Positions 56,750 to 64,000 of a DNA stretch of 64,000 nt are shown here, in pieces. Under the pieces are notes generated by a model. It was not told where the DNA came from, ran no database searches, and saw nothing but the letters and a program-made list of their open reading frames with translations. Source of the stretch: AAA164-E04 sp964342825 (lineage in GTDB: Bacteria > Verrucomicrobiota > Verrucomicrobiia > Limisphaerales > AAA164-E04); NCBI GenBank assembly GCA_964342825.1, contig CAYFHO010000005.1, forward strand, positions 1-64,000, given 5' to 3'. Made by a program: the position numbers and the translations under genes. Every line of letters starts with the position of its first letter. Position 1 is the stretch's first letter.

Positions 56750-58663
56750 ATGATGAAACGATTATTCAAAACCCTAGCAGCTATGATCTTTTTGCTGCCC
56801 GCGATCACGTCGTGGACGGCCACCATTCAGGTCACCGATGCCGATATCCAGGGCGACACCGTCTGGACGGCTGACAATGAATATGTCCTCAATGGACTGG
56901 TCTTCGTCGAAGNNNNNNNNNNNNNNNNNNNNNNNNNNNNNNNNNNNNNNNNNNNNNNNNNNNNNNNNNNNNNNNNNNNNNNNNNNNNNNNNNNNNNNNN
57001 NNNNNNNNNNNNTGCTTTGCCTGCTGGGGATGACTTCTTCATGAATGTCAACTTCCAGGGTGCCTTCGGAGCTGAAAACTGGGCAGCCAAATGGACTGCT
57101 CTTGCTTCAGGTGGTTACATCAAGAACGAAGGATTTGGAGTTCCTGCCGCCGGTGGCGCCACCATTCAGGTCACCGATGCCGATATCCAGGGCGATACCG
57201 TCTGGACGGCTGACAATGAATATGTCCTCAATGGACTGGTCTTCGTCGAAGAAGGTGAAACCCTCACCATCGAACCTGGGACCGTCATCAAGGGCAAACC
57301 CGGTCAAGGTGCTGATGCCAGTGCATTGGTCGTCGCTCGCGGTGGCAAAATCATGGCTGAAGGAACCGCAGAAGCACCGATCATCTTCACTGCTGAAGAA
57401 GACAACGTGGAAGATCCCGAAGACTTCGGAAGCACCGATCGCGGTATGTGGGGTGGTTTGATTGTTCTTGGTCGTGCGACCCTCAACAGTCCCGCCGACA
57501 GCGGAACCCCGATTACCGATAACATCGAAGGCATCGACATCAATGAGCCTCGCGGCATCTTTGGGGGTGACGATGACTCCGACAACAGCGGTATCCTTCG
57601 TTACATCTCCATCCGTCATGGCGGAACGCTCATCGGAGCTGACAATGAGATCAATGGTTTGACTCTGGGTGCCGTGGGTAGTGGAACCACCATTGAGTTC
57701 ATTGAAGTGTTTGCCAACCTCGATGATGGTATCGAGTTCTTTGGTGGAACCGCTTCACTCAAGTTTGCCGCTGTTACTTACTGCGGTGATGACAGCTTTG
57801 ATTACGATCAGGGATGGCGCGGTAAGGGTCAGTTCTGGTTCACCATCCAGGATGGTGATGGAGGAGAAGCCGGAGAACATGACGGTGACATCGATGATGA
57901 CACCAAGACTCCCCTATCCAAACCCACCATCTACAACGCCACCCTCATCGGTGCTGGTAAGGACTCCGGCAACGGCAAACGCGTCTTCAACATCCGCGAC
58001 AACGCCGGTGCCATGTATTACAACAGTATCTTCACCGACTTCAATGGTCGCGCCATTGACATTCAGGACGACAGCGCCACTCGCGCTCAGGAAGGGGACA
58101 TCGACTTCCGTAACAATATCTGGTGGAGTTTCGGTGCAGGTGATACCGGTGCAACCATCGCCAACGCCAACGCTCAGTATCTCTTTGCTGAAGCCGATCG
58201 CATGAACCAGATCATCGACCCTCAAATCACCGCCATCAGCCGTGATTTCGATGCCGTTCTAGACCCTCGCCCCATGGCCGGAAGTCCTGCTCTGAGCAAT
58301 GACCTCTTTGCTTTGCCTGCTGGGGATGACTTCTTCATGAATGTCAACTTCCAGGGTGCCTTCAGCACATGGAACTGGTTGGCTGGTTGGACTGCATTGG
58401 CACATGGTGGTTATGTCACAAATGATGAAGGCACGATTCCGACCATCGATCCTGCAGCGGTCACTCTGAGTATTCAATCTGGCGCAGATTCCCTGAACTT
58501 GGAATTCATGTCCGAAACGGGTGTCAGTTACCAACTGCAGTCGACCTCTGATTTCACCAATTGGTCTAATGTTGGGGATGCCGTGAATGGAACAGGGGAG
58601 ATTGTATCCATCCCGGTTACCGCAGACGGAACAGCGATGTTCTTCCAAATCTTGGCTCAATAA
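56750..58663 (+). CDS. Secreted beta-helix repeat protein (contains assembly gap)
   Basis: Starts at ATG ATG with a signal peptide (MIFLLPAITSWT, about 12-24). The intact part holds a right-handed beta-helix-like region (GETLTIEPGTVIKG, IMAEGTAEAPIIFTAEEDN, WGGLIVLGRATLN, IEFIEVFANLDDGIEFFGG). This is followed by ALPAGDDFFMNVNFQGAF and a C-terminal tail (YQLQSTSDFTNWSNVGD) typical of secreted verrucomicrobial proteins. A 100-N gap interrupts it; the flanks show it should contain another repeat copy, so the real protein is about 319 aa longer than the 637 aa shown. Homologous proteins often neighbour TonB receptors. Divergent from the Ton operon; role unknown. Confidence 0.85.
   Translation: MMKRLFKTLAAMIFLLPAITSWTATIQVTDADIQGDTVWTADNEYVLNGLVFVEXXXXXXXXXXXXXXXXXXXXXXXXXXXXXXXXXXALPAGDDFFMNVNFQGAFGAENWAAKWTALASGGYIKNEGFGVPAAGGATIQVTDADIQGDTVWTADNEYVLNGLVFVEEGETLTIEPGTVIKGKPGQGADASALVVARGGKIMAEGTAEAPIIFTAEEDNVEDPEDFGSTDRGMWGGLIVLGRATLNSPADSGTPITDNIEGIDINEPRGIFGGDDDSDNSGILRYISIRHGGTLIGADNEINGLTLGAVGSGTTIEFIEVFANLDDGIEFFGGTASLKFAAVTYCGDDSFDYDQGWRGKGQFWFTIQDGDGGEAGEHDGDIDDDTKTPLSKPTIYNATLIGAGKDSGNGKRVFNIRDNAGAMYYNSIFTDFNGRAIDIQDDSATRAQEGDIDFRNNIWWSFGAGDTGATIANANAQYLFAEADRMNQIIDPQITAISRDFDAVLDPRPMAGSPALSNDLFALPAGDDFFMNVNFQGAFSTWNWLAGWTALAHGGYVTNDEGTIPTIDPAAVTLSIQSGADSLNLEFMSETGVSYQLQSTSDFTNWSNVGDAVNGTGEIVSIPVTADGTAMFFQILAQ
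56819..56912 (+). repeat. Left gap-flank repeat, copy 1
   Basis: 94 bp that recur at 57158-57251 with one mismatch (c/t near the middle). The copy at 57158 continues into the complete repeat, whereas this one runs into the N gap. Confidence 0.9.
56913..57012. other. Assembly gap (100 N)
   Basis: Placeholder run inside the beta-helix gene. The size is conventional, not measured. Comparison with the intact copy predicts 1057 bp of missing sequence or 1057 plus a multiple of 1296. All of these have the same frame as 100. Confidence 0.98.
57013..57067 (+). repeat. Right gap-flank repeat, copy 1
   Basis: 55 bp identical to 58309-58363, encoding ALPAGDDFFMNVNFQGAF. In the second copy it ends the repeat unit; here it follows the gap. 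Confidence 0.9.
57158..57251 (+). repeat. Left gap-flank repeat, copy 2
   Basis: Start of the complete repeat unit. With the gap filled, the unit period would be 1296 bp (432 aa). Confidence 0.9.
58309..58363 (+). repeat. Right gap-flank repeat, copy 2
   Basis: Ends the complete repeat unit. Sequence after it diverges from copy 1 toward the C-terminal tail. Confidence 0.9.
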
Positions 58664-58682
58664 TGGTTGCTGATGTAGCACA

Positions 58683-58716
58683 AAGGCTCCCCAACTTGGT
58701 TGGGGAGCCTTTTTTT
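58683..58716 (+). terminator. Strong intrinsic terminator
   Basis: A 12-bp perfect stem, AAGGCTCCCCAA (58683-58694) with TTGGGGAGCCTT (58700-58711), closed by CTTGG and followed by seven T. It ends the beta-helix gene transcript 20 bp after the stop. Confidence 0.93.
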
Positions 58717-58764
58717 ATGGAATGGTTTCAGCCAACCAAAAGGAGATTCCTCAAGCACACCTTC

Positions 58765-59790
58765 CTACTCATAGTTCTCCGGAATTAAATCTTCACCACG
58801 CGCCAATTGGATCATCTTTTCCACAAGCTCATCTGTCTGCCAGGAGTTGCCAATGAGGATTTCCTGAATTTTCCCATCCGGATCGACCAGTATCGTCCTT
58901 AGATTGTGATCCCAATCCATGACCGTCCCCTCAGTACGATAAAACATCAGACCGAACTGCTCGGTAAGGGCATCAATTTCAATCATCGCTCCGGTCAGAA
59001 AAGACCACTTTTCGGGATCATACTGATAGGCACTGGCATAAAATTTCAGGCGATCAGGAGTATCATTCACCGGATCAAAACTAACTGAAAGGAACTGCCA
59101 ATTGTCCGGCCCATCTTTCATTGTTTTTAATTTCTCCTGTGCCCCCAAAAATTGCTGATTCATTTTGGGACAGAAATCAGGCAAGGGACAACGCGTGTAA
59201 ATAAAAGTGATCGCCATTGCTTTGCCTCGAAATTGATCAAAAGTGATAGGTTTGGAAAATTGGTTCGTCATTGGATAGTTGGGAAGGGTGTCTCCTATTT
59301 CCAATGGCTGGACTTCGCGCACTCGCCTCCAGGGTGCTGTCTTGGATAATTCATCCAACGAAGGCACATCCTCCGGCTTTTTCTCCACCCCATCGATCCA
59401 ACTCCGATCATTCGTCACGTGCAGCAGAAAAGTGATCTCATCTTCAGGCTGAATAGATGCCCATTCGTTGGTGTCACCTATATTAAAAGGCATCGTCATC
59501 TCCTTCATGTAATCAGGAATTTCTTCATGCTTGATGCGGGCTCGAGACAAATCAGGTTCGATTGATTTCACAACTCCCGAAACAGTGAACAGTCGAAGTT
59601 GAGAACTCCTTGCAGGCGCATCCTCATCACTGGCGAAAGGATCTATTGGTGGTGATTGAGTAGCTTCTGCTGGAACGGAGGCAGATTTGCTGGGTGCAGA
59701 CGGAAGCGATACCGGCTCGGTTTCTTCGACTTGACCACACCCTATCCATAAAACAGCCAGGCAGGAAAGAATGGTCGTTAAGTATTTCAT
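58765..59790 (-). CDS. SCO1/SenC-family lipoprotein with CusF-like copper domain
   Basis: A 341-aa lipoprotein starting at ATG 59790 (MKYLTTILSCLAVLWIGCG), with the lipobox WIGC at residue 18. A Pro/Ser-rich linker leads to a CusF-like copper-binding domain (about 70-150, PDYMKEMTMPFNIGD). A thioredoxin-fold SCO domain follows (about 170-330). The copper/thiol motif reads TRCPLPDFCPKM, with five rather than three residues between the two Cys. The third ligand His lies in DWDHNLRTIL. SCO proteins deliver copper to cytochrome oxidase CuA. The fusion suggests copper handling in one chain. Divergent from aroB; no oxidase genes are adjacent. Confidence 0.9.
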   Translation of the reverse strand: MKYLTTILSCLAVLWIGCGQVEETEPVSLPSAPSKSASVPAEATQSPPIDPFASDEDAPARSSQLRLFTVSGVVKSIEPDLSRARIKHEEIPDYMKEMTMPFNIGDTNEWASIQPEDEITFLLHVTNDRSWIDGVEKKPEDVPSLDELSKTAPWRRVREVQPLEIGDTLPNYPMTNQFSKPITFDQFRGKAMAITFIYTRCPLPDFCPKMNQQFLGAQEKLKTMKDGPDNWQFLSVSFDPVNDTPDRLKFYASAYQYDPEKWSFLTGAMIEIDALTEQFGLMFYRTEGTVMDWDHNLRTILVDPDGKIQEILIGNSWQTDELVEKMIQLARGEDLIPENYE

Positions 59791-59930
59791 GTCGATTCGT
59801 TCATCAATCATACTGTTTAGATGACATGAATCATTTGAGTTTTCCAATCAAATCAATCATCCGATTGTGCCAGGCAATCCACTTCAAGCAGTTTTTGACC
59901 TGAACGTCGAGATCCCCTACTCTTTCGCCC

Positions 59931-61037
59931 GTGAAATCTGTTAAAGTTCCATTAGGTGAGAGATCTTACCGAATCATCATCGGCCCGTCGTTAATATCGA
60001 CAGTCGGAAAACATTGTAAAAAGTTAAAGCTTGGGAACTCATGTGCGGTCATTACCGATGATCATGTGGAACCATTGTATGCGAAATCAGCCATCGATTC
60101 ACTTGAATCATCGGGATTCAAAGTCACTCTTGTCACCATCCCTGCTGGAGAAAAATCGAAGAACCTTCAACAAGTTCAGAAATGCTATGATCAACTGGCG
60201 AAAGCACGATTGGAACGCAGATCCTTTGTCCTGGCTTTGGGAGGGGGAGTGGTCGGTGACTTGGCGGGTTTTGTAGCCGCAACTTATTTGAGGGGAGTGG
60301 ATTTCGTCCAAGTCCCCACAACACTCCTCTCCCAGGTTGACAGCTCTGTTGGAGGAAAAGTTGGGGTCAATCTCAAATCAGGTAAAAACCTGGTCGGAGC
60401 GTTTTATCAGCCACGATTGGTCTTGTGTGACTTGGATTCACTTCAAACCCTTCCTTCTCGCGAATTCAAAGCAGGACTGGCGGAGGTCATCAAATACGGG
60501 ATCATCGACGATGCCCGCTTATTTAAACGACTGGAGTCTGAGATGGATCAAATTCTGAAGCAGGATCCCATTGTCCTTGGAAGCATCATTGCCAAATGCT
60601 GCCAGATAAAAGCCAAGGTGGTAGGAGCCGATGAAAAGGAGAGCGGCTTGCGGGCAATCCTTAATTACGGACATACCATTGGTCACGCCATCGAAGCCAT
60701 TACCAAATACGGAACTTTCCTTCATGGAGAAGCCATATCCATTGGCCAAGTCGCCGCGGGCGTCATTTCCAATGCCTTGTGCGGATTCCCGGAAAAGGAG
60801 ATGAACCGAATTCATGCCTTATTTGAAAAAACGGGACTTCCCACTGGAATCAAATTTTCGACTGCACAACGCAAGAAACTCATCGAAGCCATGCAATTGG
60901 ACAAAAAGGTGACCGCAGGCGAGGTGAAATTCGTGCTGGCTTCAAAAATAGGAAAGGTTTCCCCCGGCCACAAAGTTCCGGCCGATATGATAGACGCAGT
61001 CCTGGAACACCTCGGTTTGGATGAGCACAATGTTTAA
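59931..61037 (+). CDS. aroB: 3-Dehydroquinate synthase
   Basis: A 368-aa enzyme of the shikimate pathway that converts DAHP to 3-dehydroquinate using NAD and a metal. The signature GGGVVGDLAGFVAATYLRG is followed by VPTTLLSQVDSSVGGKVGVN. Metal ligands lie in GLAEVIKYGII (Glu), NYGHTIGHAIE (His) and LHGEAISIG (His). GTG 59931 is the start; it begins the typical KSVKVPLGERSYRI strand. It is followed 5 bp later by a gene of unknown function, so they may form an operon. The length equals that of E. coli AroB (about 362). Confidence 0.97.
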   Translation: MKSVKVPLGERSYRIIIGPSLISTVGKHCKKLKLGNSCAVITDDHVEPLYAKSAIDSLESSGFKVTLVTIPAGEKSKNLQQVQKCYDQLAKARLERRSFVLALGGGVVGDLAGFVAATYLRGVDFVQVPTTLLSQVDSSVGGKVGVNLKSGKNLVGAFYQPRLVLCDLDSLQTLPSREFKAGLAEVIKYGIIDDARLFKRLESEMDQILKQDPIVLGSIIAKCCQIKAKVVGADEKESGLRAILNYGHTIGHAIEAITKYGTFLHGEAISIGQVAAGVISNALCGFPEKEMNRIHALFEKTGLPTGIKFSTAQRKKLIEAMQLDKKVTAGEVKFVLASKIGKVSPGHKVPADMIDAVLEHLGLDEHNV

Positions 61038-61042
61038 AAGTT

Positions 61043-61672
61043 ATGTCTTCGGTGAATGACCAGATCATCAGGGAATATTTCGAACATCATGGCTTTCTGG
61101 TTCGACAAATAAGAAAGCATGTTTCACCCGGCATTGAGGAAGAAGAGGAATCCGATTTTTGGATCCAAAATGCTTCAAGGATCGGTAAAACACCTGTCAA
61201 GAACCTGAAAATAAATCACGCCAACATCCGAAGAATCGACAACGCGCTTATTTTCGTCAAACCCTGGCACACCGAAACATTCACCCATGGTGCGATAGAA
61301 AAAGATGAGGATCTCAGCAAACGTTTGGCCAACTCAAATAAAAGCACCGAAAAAGAATTCAAAGCATGGATGGAGCTGGAACCCCTGAAGATTCTCGTGC
61401 TGTCCAAGTTGCCTAAATCAAGAGTAGCCCGTGAGAAAGCCATTCAGCAGATACATCAGACAGGTTTTAACGGTGTGCTGACATTCGACCAAATCCTTTC
61501 CGAACTTTTGGACCACGTCACGGTCAACAGAAACTACCAACGTTCGGATCTGCTGCAACTCCTTCGCATACTCAAAACCTACGGTCTCGTCCGCCCGTTG
61601 CAGTTGGAACTCTTTGCGGGAATAAAGACCAAAGGAAAAACTAAAAAACCTGCCAAAACTCGAGCGAGCTGA
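61043..61672 (+). CDS. Unrecognised protein downstream of aroB
   Basis: A 209-aa protein with no family I can name. It has an N-terminal DQIIREYFEHHGFLVRQIRK stretch, an acidic patch (EEEEESDFW), a central VKPWHTETFTHGAIEKDE, and a basic C-terminal tail (KTKGKTKKPAKTRAS). A similar N-terminal arrangement of a helix plus charged site appears in several nuclease-like proteins of Verrucomicrobiota, so a restriction-like fold is conceivable but not shown. It follows aroB by 5 bp. The 177 bp after it hold no gene. Confidence 0.7.
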   Translation: MSSVNDQIIREYFEHHGFLVRQIRKHVSPGIEEEEESDFWIQNASRIGKTPVKNLKINHANIRRIDNALIFVKPWHTETFTHGAIEKDEDLSKRLANSNKSTEKEFKAWMELEPLKILVLSKLPKSRVAREKAIQQIHQTGFNGVLTFDQILSELLDHVTVNRNYQRSDLLQLLRILKTYGLVRPLQLELFAGIKTKGKTKKPAKTRAS

Positions 61673-61849
61673 CTGGGATGTCTGAAAATACACCAAAAGC
61701 GATTTTCCTTTCAATAAGCAGAGGGATGGTTAACCTTGCTGACACTAAATGCCTCAAATATTTTGTCTCCTTTCCATGGAAACCTTGTTGATGCGGGGTA
61801 ATGATTTGATAAAGAAGCTGGGGCAAGTTAATACCCTGTAGATCTGGTA

Positions 61850-62398
61850 ATGAATAGAGTTTTATTTATATGCACAGGCAATTGGTATCGAAGCCGTTTG
61901 TCGGAAGTCTTGTTCAATTATTACGCCATGATGTGTAAACTCGACTGGCGGGCAGATTCGCGTGGACTGACGGAAACAAGCATTCGAGGTATCTCGCCCG
62001 ACGCCATGGCTTACCTTGAGCAAAAAGGACTTCATACCTACCTTGATGAACCCCGCGATCCTGAAGCGATCAAGGTCTCTGATTTGGAAGAAGCTGATCT
62101 GGTGATTGTTTTGTGCCGCGATGAACATGAAGGAATGATGCGTGAGCGTTTTGGTCAGATTCCCAAAATCATGGAATCACAGGACAAACTAAGATTCTGG
62201 AATGTGTTTGATGTCCCCATCGAAGCGCCAACGGGTTTGAAGAGTTTGTTCGGAACCAAAAGTTCACGCGAATCCCAACCACCAAAAAGCAGCTGTGAGC
62301 ACATCGATCTTGCCATCAAACTTCTGATTCACGAACTTTCGGAAAGTCAGATGCAAGTCACACTGGATCCCAAGAAAAATAGAGAAGAGGACGCCTGA
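61850..62398 (+). CDS. Low-molecular-weight protein tyrosine phosphatase-like protein
   Basis: A 182-aa protein. The phosphate-binding loop is CTGNWYRSR (C-x5-R-S), near residue 8. The rest follows the LMW-PTP fold with LDWRADSRGLTETSIRGISP and ADLVIVLCRDEH. The general-acid Asp may be that in NVFDVPIEAP, though the classical DP motif is altered. The C-terminal 50 residues are longer than usual. Function may include arsenate reduction or dephosphorylation of small molecules; a tyrosine substrate is not established. It converges with the permease gene, 9 bp apart. Confidence 0.8.
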   Translation: MNRVLFICTGNWYRSRLSEVLFNYYAMMCKLDWRADSRGLTETSIRGISPDAMAYLEQKGLHTYLDEPRDPEAIKVSDLEEADLVIVLCRDEHEGMMRERFGQIPKIMESQDKLRFWNVFDVPIEAPTGLKSLFGTKSSRESQPPKSSCEHIDLAIKLLIHELSESQMQVTLDPKKNREEDA

Positions 62399-62407
62399 GC
62401 TGCTATG

Positions 62408-63463
62408 TCATGACTGGGGAATCACACTGTTTCCCTCCTGACTGGAACCACCCAGAGCAGCCCGACCGCGTCGCTTCATCCATCTTTGCAACAGTCCTTG
62501 GGAGGGACTGAATAACCAGGTCAGGCAAAACAATCCAGAACCGGCGACCACCATGCATCCTGCGGTTGAGCTGTTCAGCCAGATGGCAAGATGCAATCCC
62601 AGGATGGAGCTGGCTGCCGCATGTAAAACCGAAAGCCCTAATACAATCGGAAACCTAGTGGTGAGCATTGAGGCAGTCGCGCCCGGAAGAATGAGCATCG
62701 CAATCACAAGAATAGCTCCTACCGCTTCAAAAGCACTGACAACAATAACTGAAAGCCAACACATCAAGGCATAGTGAACAAAAGTAGCATTGATTCCCAT
62801 TGATGAAGCCAAACCAGGATCAAAAGAACTCACGAGTAATTCCTTGTAGAAAATCACAATGAGTCCAAGCGTCAAAAGAGTGACCATCCCCATCCGAATC
62901 ACAGGTGCAGGTGCCACTTCATGGCCACCAATCTGAATAAAGGGTTGTATGCTGACAAAAGCGATTTCGCCATGCAGGACGCAATCAGCATCCAAATCCA
63001 CCTTGTCCGCATAAACACTGATCAAAACCACGCCGAAAGCAAACAAGGTTGAAAAGGTAATTCCAATGGCAGCATCTTGTTTGATACGAGTTCGAGTGTG
63101 TATCATTTCTATGATCAGCGTGGTCAAAACACCTGCAATCAGGGCCCCCATGAATATGGAAAATCCGTAGCTGATACCATGGCCCGCTCCATCCGCGCCC
63201 AATGCCCCCGACTCTGGTGAGGCATGGTGTGATGCCCACGCGTTGGCTGCCAAAAATGCAATAGCCAAACCAGGAAGCACGCTGTGACTGATGGCATCGC
63301 CAACCAGCGCCATTCGGCGAAGGATAAGGTAATTACCAGCCAAACCACACGCGGCACATACCAAAAACCCCATTAAAAATATCCAACCATAAATGGGGAA
63401 ATCAGTGGTCCAAGGTGCGACAAAGATGGCTTGCCAATCCCATACTGGTATCAATTCACTCAT
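62408..63463 (-). CDS. Manganese/zinc/iron ABC transporter permease (ABC-3 type)
   Basis: A 351-aa membrane protein with about nine hydrophobic segments and the typical RRMALVGDAISHSVLPGLAIAF motif near residue 50. The family residues VLILPGATASML and AFEAVGAILVIAMLILPG match TroD/MntB/ZnuB proteins. A loop at about 75-95 is Gly/His-rich (HHASPESGALGADGAGHG), an insertion. It overlaps the upstream gene by 4 bp. The ATPase and binding-protein genes of the transporter lie outside the window, beyond 64000 if the order is standard. The metal is not determined; the regulator next door suggests Mn or Fe. Confidence 0.9.
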   Translation of the reverse strand: MSELIPVWDWQAIFVAPWTTDFPIYGWIFLMGFLVCAACGLAGNYLILRRMALVGDAISHSVLPGLAIAFLAANAWASHHASPESGALGADGAGHGISYGFSIFMGALIAGVLTTLIIEMIHTRTRIKQDAAIGITFSTLFAFGVVLISVYADKVDLDADCVLHGEIAFVSIQPFIQIGGHEVAPAPVIRMGMVTLLTLGLIVIFYKELLVSSFDPGLASSMGINATFVHYALMCWLSVIVVSAFEAVGAILVIAMLILPGATASMLTTRFPIVLGLSVLHAAASSILGLHLAIWLNSSTAGCMVVAGSGLFCLTWLFSPSQGLLQRWMKRRGRAALGGSSQEGNSVIPQS

Positions 63464-64000
63464 GAAGGTTTTCCGTATCCTGTGGAACTTGGCGGGGTTG
63501 TTTGAGATGTTCCGTGAGCCGCAATAATTTCTTCGGCCGATGGAATGGGTTTACCATGAGGATCGCGGTCGGCAAAATTCAATTGACGCTCCAATTGACG
63601 CACCAAGTCCTCACCCAAAATGTGTTCAATTTCCTCAGCATCATCATGCACATGATCTGGCGAGTAATTTGCCGCATCGGTCAGATACAATTCCCACAAA
63701 CGATGATTGCGCACGATCGTCTGTGCACGCCTCATTCCCTTGGGAGTAAGATAAAATGCTTTCTCACCTGGAGGCATGGTGCCGTATCCCATTCGCACAA
63801 GATCGAGACAGGATGATTCCGCTTCTTCCAAAGTCTGTCGTCTTAACTCCGCCAATTCAACAAAGGTCACTCCTTCTTGACGAAAATTTTCCTGCTCCAA
63901 AACATGAAAAACTGCTTTGAGTGTATTCTCCCGGTGAATGCGCCCGGTTCTGGACCGTCGGGTCCACCACTTCATGACCACGCCATGTGACGGGGCAAAA
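63460..64000 (-). CDS. Metal ABC permease fused to a DtxR/MntR-type regulator, C-terminal part
   Basis: The frame is open to the right window edge, so the N-terminus is missing. The first visible residues (FAPSHGVVMKWW) resemble the end of an ABC-3 permease, which normally closes with FAPxxG and a basic stretch. A winged helix (about residues 20-80, VTFVELAELRRQTLEEAE) and a metal-binding/dimerisation domain follow (VRNHRLWELYLTDAANY, HDDAEEIEHIL, HGKPIPSAEEI), as in DtxR/MntR. The likely product is a permease carrying its own metal sensor. A separate regulator starting at the GTG at 63981 is the alternative. It overlaps the second permease by 4 bp. Confidence 0.75.
   Translation of the reverse strand, partial: FAPSHGVVMKWWTRRSRTGRIHRENTLKAVFHVLEQENFRQEGVTFVELAELRRQTLEEAESSCLDLVRMGYGTMPPGEKAFYLTPKGMRRAQTIVRNHRLWELYLTDAANYSPDHVHDDAEEIEHILGEDLVRQLERQLNFADRDPHGKPIPSAEEIIAAHGTSQTTPPSSTGYGKPS

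Noticed and set aside
56750..58663. Treating the 637-aa frame across the N run as the true protein
   Set aside because: 100 N is a placeholder; the reading frame stays open only because the likely insert has the same length modulo 3. The protein is incomplete.
1..64000. Prophage, integrase, restriction-modification, CRISPR-Cas or toxin-antitoxin system
   Set aside because: No motif typical of these was seen. The only mobile-element relative is the partial RAYT at the left edge, and mazG here is the housekeeping NTPase, not a toxin.

Overview
The window reads as chromosomal DNA of a free-living, Gram-negative, probably marine member of the Verrucomicrobiota (Opitutae/Puniceicoccales-like). 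This placement is an inference from gene content: four sulfatases, a two-domain DUF1080 protein, CotH-family proteins, EF-hand secreted proteins, a LamG-type adhesin, a DUF3450/TtpC-like Ton system, and secreted proteins with the C-terminal tail style common in that phylum. Most genes lack a clear Shine-Dalgarno sequence, so several starts were chosen by protein family fit. One run of 100 N (56913-57012) marks an assembly gap, so this is a draft contig.

Left part (1-15.7 kb). The 3' end of a REP-associated (IS200-like) transposase is followed by proC and an AI-2E-type permease. On the minus strand lie rpmE (type B L31), prfA and a YqaB-like HAD phosphatase, with a hairpin terminator between rpmE and prfA. 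The 450-bp space after rpmE holds a bidirectional terminator and a good candidate 6S RNA. Then come four minus-strand loci: a very long SEL1-repeat protein, a fused 5-oxoprolinase/hydantoinase, a secreted metallo-beta-lactamase-fold hydrolase, and an EF-hand protein paired with a CotH lipoprotein.

Middle part (15.8-45 kb). A group III truncated globin precedes a catabolic run (sulfatase, TIM-barrel epimerase, deoC, cytochrome c-fused PQQ sugar dehydrogenase). Next are a subtilase with an STN-like domain, a PilB/GspE ATPase, a double DUF1080 protein, proB-mazG-glyoxalase, another EF-hand protein, an AAA-FHA fusion, an alkaline phosphatase and a small membrane protein. A second sugar/sulfate block follows (sulfatase; glycosidase-sulfatase-epimerase; sulfatase). 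It is followed by a large secreted protein with two tandem LamG-like domains and a second CotH protein. ProC and ProB cover two of three proline biosynthesis steps; proA is not in the window.

Right part (45-64 kb). A seven-gene minus-strand Ton operon (DUF3450, TtpC-like ExbB, ExbB, ExbD, TonB, TPR, TonB-dependent receptor) is followed by phoU and a TPR/SGNH protein. It diverges from a secreted beta-helix protein whose gene contains the assembly gap. Sequences flanking the gap show that a whole repeat copy is missing (predicted fill 1057 bp, period 1296 bp). The window ends with a lipoprotein SCO/CusF-like copper protein, aroB, an unrecognised gene, a low-molecular-weight phosphatase and a metal ABC permease pair. 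The outer permease runs off the window edge and appears fused to a DtxR/MntR-type metal sensor.

Most distinctive observations: the collapsed repeat next to the Ton operon with two identical palindromes in the divergent promoter, the permease-DtxR fusion, the AAA-FHA fusion, the STN-subtilase fusion and the 6S RNA candidate. No CRISPR array, prophage, tRNA or rRNA was seen.
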